Assembly: GCA_003151735.1 (NCBI GenBank)
Contig: PLYI01000118.1
Location: 3,417-67,416 of the forward strand
DNA length: 64,000 nt
Direction: 5' to 3'
Source: Candidatus Bathyarchaeota archaeon
GTDB taxonomy: Archaea; Thermoproteota; Bathyarchaeia; Bathyarchaeales; Bathycorpusculaceae
Below are positions 8,587 through 18,381 of this stretch, one piece after another; positions within the stretch are counted from its first letter, which is position 1; each line of letters opens with the position of its first letter. The notes under the pieces were generated by a model, which did no database searches, was not told the origin of the DNA, and worked only from the letters and a program-made list of their open reading frames with translations. The position numbers were made by a program, and so were the translations under genes.

Positions 8587-10521
8587 CTATTTTTTCACAG
8601 TGTAGGGGAGTAAGCCGCCTTCAAAGAGAATATCTTTTTGTCTCTGAGAAAGATTGTAGGTAAGCTCGATTTTGAGGTTATTGGTCTTGTCCACCAAGAA
8701 GACGGGTTCATTGTTTTGCAGTTTCTTTTTGAGGTCGGGGATTTCGATTTCGTCGCCCTGTGCTATTTTGTCGTAGTCCGCCATGTTTTTGAAGGATAGG
8801 GAGATTATACCGAAGTTGAGGAGGTTGGCAGCGTGGATTCGTTCGACCGACTTGGCTATGACTGCTTTGACGCCAAGGTACATTGGGCACAGTGCAGCAT
8901 GCTCTCTGGAGCTTCCTTGACCGTAGGATTCACCGGCAACTATGATTGTGTGCAATCCTTTCTTTTTTGCTTCCATGGCTCTTGTTGGGAATAATTTGTC
9001 AATTGGTTCAAAAACATACTTTGAGTATTCTGGCACGTTTGAGCGGTATTTGAGTCTGGCTCCAGCGGGCATTATGTGGTCGGTTGTGATTTTATCACCA
9101 ACCTTTATTCCAACGATGCCTTTTATTTGGTCAGGCATTTTATCGTTGACTGGGGGCGCACCGATGTTTGGTCCTCTGAAGATTTCCACGTTTTTATCTG
9201 CGTCCTTGGGGAAAATGAACATGGAATCGTCGACAAGGAATTTGATTGGCATACTGACTTTTGGATACTCGATGCCGGTCTTCCTTGGGTCAGTTAACTT
9301 GCCTGTGATAGCGGATACAGCCGCAACTTCTGGGCTTACAAGATAGACTTGGGCATCGGCAGTTCCGCTTCTTCCCTCGAAGTTCCTGTTGCTTGTTCTA
9401 AGCGAAACGCCGATTGACCGGGGGCTTTGGCTGTTGCCAATGCAGAATCCACATGCAGCTTCAAGCAGTCTGGCTCCTGAATCGAGAAGGTCGCTGATGT
9501 ATCCATCTCTTGTTGCCATCTGTAGAACCTGCCTTGAACCTGGCGCAACCCCGAAGGATACGTCTGGATGAACTTTTTTGCCCTTCATAATTTTGGCAGC
9601 GGTGGCTATTTCTCTGTAGGAGGAGTTGGTGCAGGATCCAAGCATTATTTGGTCTACTTTTAGGTCTTTCATGTCGCTTACTTTAACTATGTTTCCTGGG
9701 CTGTGTGGTGCCGCTGCAAGAGGCTCAAGAGTACTTAGGTCAAGGTCTACGATTTTGTCGTATTCTGCGTCGTCGTCAGCTTTCTGCTCGACCCAGTCTG
9801 CTTCTCTGCCTTGGGCTTTGAGGAATTTTTTAGTTTCTTCATCTGAGGGAAATATGGAGGTAGTTACACCCATTTCCGCGCCCATGTTTGTGATTGTGGC
9901 TCTTTCTGGAACTGTGAGGTTTTTTACTCCTGTTCCTGCATATTCTATGATGACGCCAACATTTCCCTTAACCGTGAATATCTCCAGCATTTTTAGAACT
10001 ACGTCTTTGGCGCTGACCCAAGGTTGAAGCCTGCCCTTGAGGTTTATTTTGTATACTTTTGGACATGTTAAGTAGAATTCTCCGCCGCCCATTGCCACAG
10101 CAACATCAAGTCCGCCTGCTCCGATGGCAATCATGCCGATGCCGCCTCCGGTTGTTGTGTGGCTGTCTGAACCGAGGAGAGTTTTTCCCGGCTTACCGAA
10201 TCTTTCCAAATGCACTTGATGGCATATTCCGTTTCCAGCCTTTGAATAGACGATGCCGTATTTGGCGGCTACTGTTTGAAGGTATTTGTGGTCGTCGGCA
10301 TTCTCAAAACCTACTTGGATGGTGTTGTGGTCTACGTAGCTGACGGAAAGCCCAGTCTTAACTTGTTTTAGGCCCATTGCTTCAAACTGCAGGTACGCCA
10401 TGGTTCCTGTGGCGTCTTGAGTTAGGGTCTGATCGATTTTTATGCTTATCTCATTACCCGGTACATATTCGCCGGTTACCAGATGTTCTTCAAGTATCTT
10501 GCGTGTAAGGGATTTCCCCAT
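8587..10521 (-). CDS. acn: Aconitate hydratase
   Basis: 644 aa; interconverts citrate and isocitrate through a [4Fe-4S] cluster. The cluster ligands are visible as GSCTNSSY (Cys at about 296) and ACGFCIGN (Cys at about 357 and 360). [12 protein letters not shown] near residue 118 and the C-terminal swivel-domain motif [14 protein letters not shown] carry active-site residues. The length of about 640 aa fits the short aconitase type common in archaea and deltaproteobacteria rather than the ~900-aa AcnA. First gene of the acn-icd-aclB-aclA operon; a TATA box lies about 45 nt upstream of ATG 10521. Confidence 0.93.
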   Translation of the reverse strand: MGKSLTRKILEEHLVTGEYVPGNEISIKIDQTLTQDATGTMAYLQFEAMGLKQVKTGLSVSYVDHNTIQVGFENADDHKYLQTVAAKYGIVYSKAGNGICHQVHLERFGKPGKTLLGSDSHTTTGGGIGMIAIGAGGLDVAVAMGGGEFYLTCPKVYKINLKGRLQPWVSAKDVVLKMLEIFTVKGNVGVIIEYAGTGVKNLTVPERATITNMGAEMGVTTSIFPSDEETKKFLKAQGREADWVEQKADDDAEYDKIVDLDLSTLEPLAAAPHSPGNIVKVSDMKDLKVDQIMLGSCTNSSYREIATAAKIMKGKKVHPDVSFGVAPGSRQVLQMATRDGYISDLLDSGARLLEAACGFCIGNSQSPRSIGVSLRTSNRNFEGRSGTADAQVYLVSPEVAAVSAITGKLTDPRKTGIEYPKVSMPIKFLVDDSMFIFPKDADKNVEIFRGPNIGAPPVNDKMPDQIKGIVGIKVGDKITTDHIMPAGARLKYRSNVPEYSKYVFEPIDKLFPTRAMEAKKKGLHTIIVAGESYGQGSSREHAALCPMYLGVKAVIAKSVERIHAANLLNFGIISLSFKNMADYDKIAQGDEIEIPDLKKKLQNNEPVFLVDKTNNLKIELTYNLSQRQKDILFEGGLLPYTVKK

Positions 10522-10559
10522 AAACGTCCATTCCTTTGGAAAGAAAAGTGTTTCTTATG

Positions 10560-10572
10560 AGCATATAAAGGT
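10560..10572 (-). promoter_or_regulatory. Promoter of the acn-icd-aclBA operon
   Basis: Minus-strand CCTTTATATG at about 10562-10571 is a good archaeal TATA box, placing transcription start near 10540, about 20 nt before the aconitase ATG. No other promoter-like sequence is seen in the short gaps of the four-gene run. Confidence 0.5.
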
Positions 10573-10755
10573 TGTCAATTTATAGGAACCAAAGCATTCT
10601 CCCTTTACTTAAAAAATAGTTTTCAGCAATTTGTCATTGTAAAACCAATCGAAGGGTTAGCCTCAACATCTACGCTCACAATTGCGCCCTTTGAAAACTT
10701 TAGAATGGGTTAAAATATTCATTACTGCTGTTGGAATTTTCCCAAATCTCAGTTT

Positions 10756-11052
10756 TTAGCCCATGAAGGTTGGATGCGCATCTTCTTCGTTGATGTGATG
10801 CATAACATGGATAGCTAAGCCTGTAGCGGCGCCCCCCGAGAGACCCACAAGCAGATTCGTAAGCTGAGGATACTGACCAACTAAACCAACCACAACTAAA
10901 GCGTCAAAACCAAGCGCAACAGCGAGGTAGCCTATGCACCACGTTTTAACGCTCATGCCTCTTGGCTTGTTTATTCCGATGCTGCCGAGAAGTCCCAGCA
11001 TAATCAGGAAACCAACTAATGCGTAAACCCAATCGTAACTCAAATCGGTCAC
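10756..11052 (-). CDS. Small membrane protein, unknown
   Basis: 98 aa from GTG 11052. Three hydrophobic segments (about residues 8-26, 38-58 and 64-84, the last Gly/Ala-rich: GLSGGAATGLAIHVMHH) are followed by a short His/Glu/Asp-rich cytoplasmic-looking tail. The HVMHHINEEDAH stretch could bind metal, but this is speculation. It lies alone between the acn operon and the divergent radical SAM gene. I do not recognise the family. Confidence 0.6.
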   Translation of the reverse strand: MTDLSYDWVYALVGFLIMLGLLGSIGINKPRGMSVKTWCIGYLAVALGFDALVVVGLVGQYPQLTNLLVGLSGGAATGLAIHVMHHINEEDAHPTFMG

Positions 11053-11192
11053 CTATTAGTTGGGTATGTTCCTTTTTGAGCTTAATTAGTTTATCGAATC
11101 CGCATTTACGTTTACAGATTTATTGTTGATGACCAAGATGGATACCGCTACCTTTTTTTAGTCTTAACTCGGATTCTAATTGCTTTAAGGGT

Positions 11193-13274
11193 GTGGACGC
11201 GTTAACGAACTTCGACATTAGGCAATGCCATAAATGGGCTCAACTTCTACGTGCCCGCCGACAAAAACTTATCGAAGCTCAAGCCGCCATAGAGAAACAG
11301 GATTTTGATTCGGCAACACGGTTGTTAAAACAAATTTTCACAGGCGTGCCAAGCGGTAAACAAGCAGATCCGGGCATGGGGGGTTCACTTCTTTATCACA
11401 TGGCCATGGTTACAAAGATGGAGTCGGAAACCCAAGTGTTGCTCGATGAATTGGGTGTTGAGTTGCCAAATGTATCCGCGCAGTTAAGCAAGATATACAG
11501 GGATTTTGAGTCTGACGCTAAAGAACTCACCCACAAGGTAGCCTCCCTCCCCTTAGGTTTACAAGAGATAACGACAAATGCAAGATTGGGAACAAAAGAA
11601 AAAATCATCTTATTTAACAAACTTAAAGATGAGAGCAAAAAAGTCGAAGCCCAGTTAACCAGCAAGGACCCAAAAGCTGGTGAAGCGTTTGAGAAACTGT
11701 TCGGCGACTGGGCAGAACAAGTCATTCGAATGCGGCTTATCCAAGAGTACGAAACAATCAAGGGGTTACTGGTGACATCTGAACTATCTAAAACCATGGG
11801 TCTATCAGCACTTGAAAAAGCCATGGCGAAGGTGCAGGAAAAGTTCGGCGAAGAAACAGTCAGCATCGCCCTTGATGTTACCCTTAAAGTTGGATTGCGC
11901 CGAGAAAAACTCCAATCAGTCATGTTAAGCGACCACTTCATCAATATGGCAATGAGCACAGAAACCCTTGATGGACGCATGGAATTCTTGAATTGCCCGA
12001 TTTATGGAAGCCACAAGTATGCCACAGAAAAATATGGTGTAAGCGATAAGGTCTCGGAGTTGTTCTGCACTCATTTCTGTTTTGCTCACGCCAAAGCTAT
12101 GCTTGACACAGTTTTGCCCTTCCCCTTTACGTTGTGGCAGCCGAAGTTGATCGCTTCCCATGGCAACTGTGAATATTACCTTAAGCTAGCGTATTCACCC
12201 CAAGCCCAGACGTCCGAACGGTTTGTTCCGCTTGTTATGTCTTGGAACGTTACCCGCGAATGCAACATGAAATGCAGCCACTGCTACATCAACGCCACCG
12301 AAAAGAAACTTTCCAACGAATTAACAACTGCAGAGGGCAAAAATCTCATGGACCAGATAGCACAAGTTAGCAAGCCATTGCTGATACTTAGCGGTGGGGA
12401 GCCTCTTCTGCGCTCGGATATTTATGAATTAATTCATTATGGCGCATCTAAGGGTTTGAAGATCGGGCTGGGAAGCAACGGAAGCCTCATTGACGACGCA
12501 GCGGCTGCTAAACTTAAGGCGGCTGGAATAGCAACGGTTTCAATCAGCCTAGACTCCCATATTCCAGCACAGCATGATGATTTCCGAGGTGTAACGGGCG
12601 CATGGGAAAAAGCAGTCAGCGCGTGCAAAGCGCTTAGAAAAAATAATGTGCTCGTCCAGGTGAACACAACATTAACTCAACAAAACTACAGCCAAATCGA
12701 CGACATAATGTCACTATCTGAGGAAATAGGCGTTGAAAACTTCCATTTGTTCTTCCTTGTTCCGACTGGACGCGGCGCTAAACTAGCTGATATTTCACCC
12801 CAAAAATACGAAGACATGATTTCAAACACATTCGCAAAAGTTGCAAAACATAGTCTGAACGTAAGACCCTCCTGTGCACCGCAGTTTATGCGTATAGCCA
12901 AAGGCATGGGTTTAGACATGAGGCAGTGGGTTCGAGGTTGTTTAGCAGGTTTATACTACTGCCGTGTTTACCCCAATGGAGATGTAACACCCTGCCCCTA
13001 CTTGCCAATTAAACTTGGGAACGTTCGAGAAAAAAACTTCAAAGAAATCTGGTTCAACTCACTCATATTCAAAGCTCTGCGAGACCCAAACTCTTTGAAG
13101 GGCAAATGCGGCGCATGTGAATACCGAAGTTTATGCGGCGGCTGCAGGGCACGCGCTTACGGTCTTTCAAGCGACTTTATCGATTACTGCGGGGACCTTC
13201 ATGAACCGTCAGAGTTAAAAAGTGATTACTTAGCTGAGGACCCTTGGTGTGTTTATCAACCAAAAACCCTTTAA
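11193..13274 (+). CDS. Radical SAM/SPASM protein with large N-terminal extension
   Basis: 693 aa from GTG 11193. Residues ~345-570 form a radical SAM core with CNMKCSHC (about 357-364) as the CxxxCxxC [4Fe-4S] site and LSGGEPLLR after it. A SPASM region follows with auxiliary-cluster cysteines (GCLAGLYYCRVYPNGDVTPC, then CGACEYRSLCGGCRA). The first ~330 residues are a helical region followed by NCPIYGSHKYATEKYGV...FCxxFC (about 267-300) ending in HGNCEYYLKL, which resembles the ATC-hydrolase/4-vinyl-reductase-like small-molecule domain. SPASM enzymes modify peptides, act in heme/siroheme decarboxylation or act on other cofactors; the substrate is not deducible. No precursor peptide gene is evident beside it. 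Confidence 0.85.
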   Translation: MDALTNFDIRQCHKWAQLLRARRQKLIEAQAAIEKQDFDSATRLLKQIFTGVPSGKQADPGMGGSLLYHMAMVTKMESETQVLLDELGVELPNVSAQLSKIYRDFESDAKELTHKVASLPLGLQEITTNARLGTKEKIILFNKLKDESKKVEAQLTSKDPKAGEAFEKLFGDWAEQVIRMRLIQEYETIKGLLVTSELSKTMGLSALEKAMAKVQEKFGEETVSIALDVTLKVGLRREKLQSVMLSDHFINMAMSTETLDGRMEFLNCPIYGSHKYATEKYGVSDKVSELFCTHFCFAHAKAMLDTVLPFPFTLWQPKLIASHGNCEYYLKLAYSPQAQTSERFVPLVMSWNVTRECNMKCSHCYINATEKKLSNELTTAEGKNLMDQIAQVSKPLLILSGGEPLLRSDIYELIHYGASKGLKIGLGSNGSLIDDAAAAKLKAAGIATVSISLDSHIPAQHDDFRGVTGAWEKAVSACKALRKNNVLVQVNTTLTQQNYSQIDDIMSLSEEIGVENFHLFFLVPTGRGAKLADISPQKYEDMISNTFAKVAKHSLNVRPSCAPQFMRIAKGMGLDMRQWVRGCLAGLYYCRVYPNGDVTPCPYLPIKLGNVREKNFKEIWFNSLIFKALRDPNSLKGKCGACEYRSLCGGCRARAYGLSSDFIDYCGDLHEPSELKSDYLAEDPWCVYQPKTL

Positions 13275-13573
13275 GCGATACTTGTCTTTCAAAAACTTTA
13301 ACAGGCAGTTAAAGCGGCTTTGGCAGCCCGCAAACACAGCATTCAGTGACTGTGGACAGCCAAGCAAAATCTTGGAAGGCGCAGAACATGAAAGGAGTCC
13401 ACACCTCCCCAAATTCGACCAAAGCGGTTACAGCACCAACTCCACTTGACATAACGAACAGCCCAATCTTTCATAGAAAACCTCTGACTTGCAATTTTTT
13501 TAATCCAAAAATAAATTGGTGCTAGGAGGCAGCTAAAATTACACATGCTGGCCTCTCAAAAAGTTTCTTTGGA

Positions 13574-14740
13574 ATGTTCAAAGAGACGGCACTGGCATGT
13601 TTATTCGATGTGGGCGGCTTAATTGCTGGCTTCACGATTGCATTGCAACTTGGAGTTTTCCAGCTTTCACCGTGGGCAATTGCACTTTACCCCGCAGTAG
13701 TGAGCGTTAAAGGCGTTATCACAGGTTTACTTACAGGCCGCTTGAGCACCGCGCTGCATCTTGGAACTGTTTATCCAAAGTTCTTTGGAAACACACGGAC
13801 GTTTTACAGGTTGATTGGAGCCATGGTTGTTTTGACTTTGGCAACAAGCGCAACTATCAGCGCAATAGCGATAGTTTTTGGTACTTTGTTTTGGGGCATT
13901 GGAGTTTCTGATTTTCCAGCCATCTTGACGGTTATGGCGGCGACCCTTTCTTTGGGGCTGCTTATTACTTTGATAACTGTAAAATTCACGTTTATTTCCT
14001 TCAAAAGCAGCTTAGACCCAGACACAATCGTGTACCCAGCTATTTCGACCGTGGCAGACATCATAATAACCTTCATCTACATCGGAGTTTTGAACCTTTA
14101 CTTCAGAACTGGAGCGGTGGGGCAATGGGCGATAATAATTTTTGGATTAATCAACGTATTTCTGGTTTTAATCATAATACCCCGCAACTTTCGTGAAGGC
14201 GAATTTCTTAAGATTATTATAGAATCACTGCCGACCATGCTTTTAGTCGCCTTAATGGTAAACATAACAGGTACTGTTCTTAAGGGCATAAGTAACCTTG
14301 CAGCTGGACGAAGACAAATCTACACTGTATACCCAGCTATGATCGACATGATGGGCGACGTAGGGTTAGTTGTGGGTTCAGCCGCCACCACAAAGCTTGC
14401 TTTAGGTGTTCTTTCCCCATCTTATTCTTCGATAAAAAATCATGCCAAAAACATTTTCAGCGCTTGGACCGCATCCCTTGTCCTGTTTGGCGTTCTGGGC
14501 TTATTGTCTTTAGCCATAAACGGCATATTCTCCTTGCAGGGAATTTCTATCCTGTTACTGATACTTTTTGTATCCAACATCATCGCTTTCACCGCTATTA
14601 CCCTTGTATCTTATGCGATTTCCATATTGACGTTCAAAAGAGGCTTAGACCCCGATAACTTTGTTATCCCCGTCGGCAGCGCTTTAGCTGACGTCATAAC
14701 AACCATCGCGTTGTTTGTTGCCTTGCTTTTAATCATATAG
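13574..14740 (+). CDS. MgtE/SLC41-type divalent cation transporter
   Basis: 388 aa, almost entirely hydrophobic, with two tandem MgtE transmembrane repeats: each begins with a Pro-containing helix (ALYPAVVSVKGVITG; TVYPAMIDMMGDVGL) and ends with the ion-site motif DPDTIVYPAISTVADI or DPDNFVIPVGSALADV, whose Asp residues line the Mg2+ pore. No cytoplasmic N/CBS domain is present, as in archaeal and eukaryotic SLC41 forms. ATG at 13574 has no ribosome site. AGGAGG at 13524-13529 instead sits 8 nt from an in-frame AUU at 13538, which would add 12 residues. The PhoU/TrkA-C gene downstream is the usual partner. Confidence 0.85.
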   Translation: MFKETALACLFDVGGLIAGFTIALQLGVFQLSPWAIALYPAVVSVKGVITGLLTGRLSTALHLGTVYPKFFGNTRTFYRLIGAMVVLTLATSATISAIAIVFGTLFWGIGVSDFPAILTVMAATLSLGLLITLITVKFTFISFKSSLDPDTIVYPAISTVADIIITFIYIGVLNLYFRTGAVGQWAIIIFGLINVFLVLIIIPRNFREGEFLKIIIESLPTMLLVALMVNITGTVLKGISNLAAGRRQIYTVYPAMIDMMGDVGLVVGSAATTKLALGVLSPSYSSIKNHAKNIFSAWTASLVLFGVLGLLSLAINGIFSLQGISILLLILFVSNIIAFTAITLVSYAISILTFKRGLDPDNFVIPVGSALADVITTIALFVALLLII

Positions 14741-14802
14741 CAGAACAGCACAACCAAAATATCCTAGAACCTTCTATCTTAAAGTGGAGCGCTCCTTTAA
14801 AA

Positions 14803-15999
14803 TTGCGTCAATTTGAAAAAATAGTGTATAAACCTATTCCAGTTAGGGAACTTTTGCTTGAAATGAAGAATCTCTCCGAATTAATGATTGATTTAGCTTA
14901 TTCAGCAGCCCTCTACAATGACAAGGACCTTGCGGAAGACGTTCTCGCATTGGAGAGTAGGGTGGATTACTTATCTTACCTTTTGGATATGGAGATAATG
15001 GTTGCTGCAAGAGACGCTAAAGACGCTGAGTCGCTCATCGGTGTCTCGATTGTTGCAGCTTCTACCGATAAAATTTCAGATGCCGCCGCCGACATAGCTG
15101 CCATAGTAACCCGCAATATCGGCATTCACCCAATCGTTGGCGAAATCTTTGAGAAAGTAGAAGAACGCCTCATTAAGGCAACCGTGAAACCTAATTCAGA
15201 AATAATCAAGAAAAACATTGGTGAACTCCATTTAGCGGCTCGGATGGGCGTTGACATAATTGCTATCCGCAGAAACCACGATTGGATCCTTAATCCAAAA
15301 AGAGCGGAAATCGTGCGTGAAGGTGACATTCTAATTACGCGGGGGGCACCGTCGGGGATTGAGGAATTCAAAGACTTAGCTGAAGGCAAACTTGTAACAT
15401 TAGAACCTGGAAAACGAGCTAAGTTTGAGGAGATTGTTTCAAGGTTCGTTGAACTTAAGGATACTTCTGAGTTGATGATGGATTTAGCATACTCTTCTTT
15501 GCTGCTGAACAGTAAGGAGTTGGCGGAAGAAGTGGAGGGGCTTGAAGAACGGATGGATCAGTTGCATACAGATTTTGAGTTGCTGGCTTTAACGAGTGAC
15601 TTCAAAAAAGAAGAGGCGTCAGGCTTCCTCGGTCTTATACGGCTCGGCGTCGCGACAGAAAAGATTGCGGACGCAGCTGCAGATATGGCTGAAGTTGTTT
15701 TAAGAGGGATTGAGCCGCACCCAATTTTGAAGTTAACGATTAAGGAAGCGGAGGAAACTGTTGCTCAGGCTTGCGTCACTGGAGATTCTACGCTTGTTGG
15801 CAAGACGTTGAAGGAAGCCAGGGTGCACGAGGAAACAGGCATGTGGGTATTAGTCATTAAGAGGAATGATAAGTGCCTTCGTCCACGCGGGGACTCAAGG
15901 ATTGCATCGGGCGATATATTGGTTGCTTCCGGTTACGCTGAGGGCGCTGACGACTTGAAGAGACTTGCTTCTCCCTCCCAAACATGCAATGTTCAGTAA
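14803..15999 (+). CDS. Duplicated PhoU-TrkA_C regulatory protein
   Basis: 398 aa from TTG 14803. It consists of two tandem repeats of a PhoU helical domain followed by a TrkA_C (RCK-C) domain: both halves contain LSELMIDLAYS/TSELMMDLAYS, then DKISDAAADIA/EKIADAAADMA, then a beta-rich end (AIRRNHDWILNPKRAEIVREGD; VIKRNDKCLRPRGDSRIASGD). RCK-C domains bind small ligands to gate cation transport. It lies 62 nt after the MgtE-like gene on the same strand, so it very likely controls that transporter. Soluble and cytoplasmic. Confidence 0.85.
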   Translation: MRQFEKIVYKPIPVRELLLEMKNLSELMIDLAYSAALYNDKDLAEDVLALESRVDYLSYLLDMEIMVAARDAKDAESLIGVSIVAASTDKISDAAADIAAIVTRNIGIHPIVGEIFEKVEERLIKATVKPNSEIIKKNIGELHLAARMGVDIIAIRRNHDWILNPKRAEIVREGDILITRGAPSGIEEFKDLAEGKLVTLEPGKRAKFEEIVSRFVELKDTSELMMDLAYSSLLLNSKELAEEVEGLEERMDQLHTDFELLALTSDFKKEEASGFLGLIRLGVATEKIADAAADMAEVVLRGIEPHPILKLTIKEAEETVAQACVTGDSTLVGKTLKEARVHEETGMWVLVIKRNDKCLRPRGDSRIASGDILVASGYAEGADDLKRLASPSQTCNVQ

Positions 16000-16065
16000 T
16001 GGAAATCTTTAGTTTGGAACCGTTAATGCTATAAGGCAGGACTTACTGTAGTATATCTTAATAGT

Positions 16066-16449
16066 CTGGAATACGGGGGAAAAAAGAAAGCGTTAACATG
16101 CCAAAACCCTTCTTGCAAAAAAACCCTTACTGCACCCCTTAAAACCTTAAACCTACAGCAAACCCCACCAGAACCATACCTCTCCTGTCCTCATTGTCTA
16201 ACTAAAATAGAACCGATTGATGAAACCCCGGAGACACAGGAAAAAAGCGAGAAAACACCGCTTGAAAAAGAGCAGTCAAAGACAAATCAAGTTGAATCCA
16301 AAGAGAAAACTAAAAGCGACGAAAAAGCAACCGCATGCCACTACCATCCCGGCTACTTAAGCGAGCGAACTGGAAAAGAACAGATTCCAGACGACTGCCT
16401 TATTTGCAAGGATATCCTTGAGTGCATGCTAAGAAAGATGCGTGCGTAA
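16066..16449 (+). CDS. Archaeal zinc-binding protein with two Cys clusters; start codon unclear
   Basis: An uninterrupted frame from after a TAA at 16024 to TAA at 16447 encodes about 127 aa. The N-terminus is a zinc ribbon (LTCQNPSCKKTL, about 20 residues, then YLSCPHCLTKIE). A Lys/Glu-rich linker follows, and then CHYHPGYLSERTGKEQIPDD-CLICKDILECML, the Cys/His pattern of a widespread archaeal family of unknown function. There is no ATG, GTG or TTG in the right place. CTG 16066, preceded by a TATA-like GCTATAAGG at 16028-16036, is the best candidate for a near-leaderless start. The start is uncertain but the coding assignment is strong. Confidence 0.7.
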   Translation: MEYGGKKKALTCQNPSCKKTLTAPLKTLNLQQTPPEPYLSCPHCLTKIEPIDETPETQEKSEKTPLEKEQSKTNQVESKEKTKSDEKATACHYHPGYLSERTGKEQIPDDCLICKDILECMLRKMRA

Positions 16450-16543
16450 TACAAACAATATTTTCGGTCCTAAAGTGTGCTGTTTTTAACTAAAATAAAA
16501 ACAAAAAAACTGAAAGGAAATTATAAGAAAAGATTGAAGTTAA

Positions 16544-16918
16544 TTACTTCTTTTTCTTTGCAGCTGATTTTTCTTCGGTGGATGGCGCTTCAGGTGCTTT
16601 TACTGGTTCTGGCTCTGTCATTTTGGCTTCTTCTTTTTTATCTTCGATTTCAGTTGTGATTTCTTCGATTGGTTTTGGAGGCGGTGTTGTTGCCATTGTC
16701 CAGCCGATCCATGCGCCTATGAACATTATGGCGACGAAAGCTACGAATACTGGGACTGCGATTACCCAGAATTGAACGCTGCCAAGGCTTGCGGAACTGC
16801 CGATTAGTCCGATTTCAACGAGCCACTTTGGATAGAATAATGTTATAATGTAGAATACTGCAACTAAAACGCATACGAGCAGTATTGCTCCACCTATTGC
16901 TTGATCTTTACTAACCAT
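16544..16918 (-). CDS. Two-helix membrane protein with charged C-terminal tail
   Basis: 124 aa from ATG 16918. Hydrophobic helices at about residues 8-30 and 47-73 (GWTMATTPPPKPIEE follows the second) are succeeded by an acidic then Lys-rich cytoplasmic tail ending in AAKKKK. The topology suggests a small inner-membrane anchor or subunit. No enzymatic motif is seen. It is upstream of ahcY on the same strand read-through but separated by its own gap, so co-transcription is uncertain. Family not recognised. Confidence 0.65.
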   Translation of the reverse strand: MVSKDQAIGGAILLVCVLVAVFYIITLFYPKWLVEIGLIGSSASLGSVQFWVIAVPVFVAFVAIMFIGAWIGWTMATTPPPKPIEEITTEIEDKKEEAKMTEPEPVKAPEAPSTEEKSAAKKKK

Positions 16919-16996
16919 TTAGTGATTCACCACTTTATAGCCATGTATTCGCTTAATCAATTTAAAGTTTGTCATGTTTTTCAAGCGCTCGATTGA

Positions 16997-18253
16997 TTAG
17001 GTAGTGCCCATTTCCCAAGTTGAAAGGTACTTTTTCTGTTCAGCGGTAAGCTCATCAATCGCTACAGCCATCGATTTAAGTTTCAGCTCCGCGACTTTTT
17101 CATCGAGTTCTTTTGGAACAGTGTAGACTTTGGTTTGCAGCTTATCGGTTTTAGCTAGGTATTCAGAGCAAAGCGCTTGGTTTGCAAATGACATATCCAT
17201 GACTTCCGATGGGTGTCCCTCTGCGGCGGCAAGGTTTACTAATCTGCCTTCGGCGAGTAAGTAGAGGTGTCTGCCGTCTCTTAGGGCGTATTCCTCCATG
17301 TTGGGCCGCATTGTCCGTTTGGCTTTAGTGAGCGACTCCAAGTCAGGGATGTTGATTTCCACGTTGAAGTGTCCGCTGTTGCACATGATCGCGCCGTCTT
17401 TCATCTTTTGCATGTGCTCTTTACGTATGACACTTATATCGCCTGTGGCTGTAACGAAGAAGTCGCCAATGGATGCTGCTTCAGCCATGGGCATAACTCG
17501 GTAACCGTCCATGACTGCTTCTAGGGCACGGGTTGGTTGAACCTCTGTTACTATAACGTTAGCGCCTAAGCCTCGTGCACGCATAGCTATGCCTCTGCTG
17601 CACCAGCCGTATCCGCCGACAACAAAGTTTTTGCCTGCTAGCAGAACTGAGGTTGCCCGCATAATTCCGTCAATGGTGCTTTGACCTGTTCCATATCGGT
17701 TGTCAAAAAGATACTTTGTATATGCGTCGTTAACGGCTACGATGGGGTATTTGAGGCTACCATCCTGTTCCATAGCTTTTAGGCGAACTACACCTGTAGA
17801 GGTTTCTTCAGTTCCTCCTTTGATGTCTTTGATCTGTTTTTGGCGTTTACTGTGCAGCATGCCGACGACGTCTGCGCCATCGTCCATGGTTATGGTTGGT
17901 TTAAAATCTAGGACTTTGTCAATGCATTTGTAATAGTCCTCAGTGTTTTGTCCCCTCCAAGCAAAGACATGAACCCCACTGTCCGCTAACGCGGCGGCGA
18001 CGTCATCTTGGGTTGAGAGGGGGTTAGAGCCACAGACTGCAACGTTGGCGCCTCCTGCGATGAGAGTTTTTATGAGTACAGCTGTTTCTTTGGTTACGTG
18101 GAGGCACGCGGCTATGGTCTGGCCTTTAAGAGGTTTTTCTTTTTCAAAACGGGTTTTTATGATGTTTAGGACGGGCATGTGTTTTGATGCCCATTCAATC
18201 TGTAAGTGACCTTGCGGTGCTAAACTTTTATCTTTAACTTGGAATTCTTCCAT
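16997..18253 (-). CDS. ahcY: Adenosylhomocysteinase
   Basis: Hydrolyses S-adenosylhomocysteine to adenosine (or an analogous nucleoside) and homocysteine, recycling the product of SAM-dependent methylation; uses tightly bound NAD. Seen: [14 protein letters not shown] near the N-terminus, [27 protein letters not shown] with active-site Asp/Lys and Asn, the NAD Rossmann motif [20 protein letters not shown], and NSGHFNVEI. Length ~418 matches archaeal enzymes, which lack the ~40-aa bacterial insert. ATG 18253 lies 6-7 nt after AAGGA and is preferred over the ATG at 18259, which abuts it. Confidence 0.93.
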   Translation of the reverse strand: MEEFQVKDKSLAPQGHLQIEWASKHMPVLNIIKTRFEKEKPLKGQTIAACLHVTKETAVLIKTLIAGGANVAVCGSNPLSTQDDVAAALADSGVHVFAWRGQNTEDYYKCIDKVLDFKPTITMDDGADVVGMLHSKRQKQIKDIKGGTEETSTGVVRLKAMEQDGSLKYPIVAVNDAYTKYLFDNRYGTGQSTIDGIMRATSVLLAGKNFVVGGYGWCSRGIAMRARGLGANVIVTEVQPTRALEAVMDGYRVMPMAEAASIGDFFVTATGDISVIRKEHMQKMKDGAIMCNSGHFNVEINIPDLESLTKAKRTMRPNMEEYALRDGRHLYLLAEGRLVNLAAAEGHPSEVMDMSFANQALCSEYLAKTDKLQTKVYTVPKELDEKVAELKLKSMAVAIDELTAEQKKYLSTWEMGTT

Positions 18254-18381
18254 GAACATTCCTTCGTTTTTAGGAAGAATGTGTGTTCTAACTATTTAGA
18301 TTTTCCTTCAATTACGGCTTAAACTGCGGTTGCCTGCTCGAAAAAGTTTAATATTCAAACCCTCGACCTAATTGTAAGAGG

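Noticed and set aside
13249-13546. Frames on both strands between the radical SAM and MgtE-like genes
   Set aside because: They overlap each other, lack ribosome sites and give unlikely proteins; treated as intergenic DNA.
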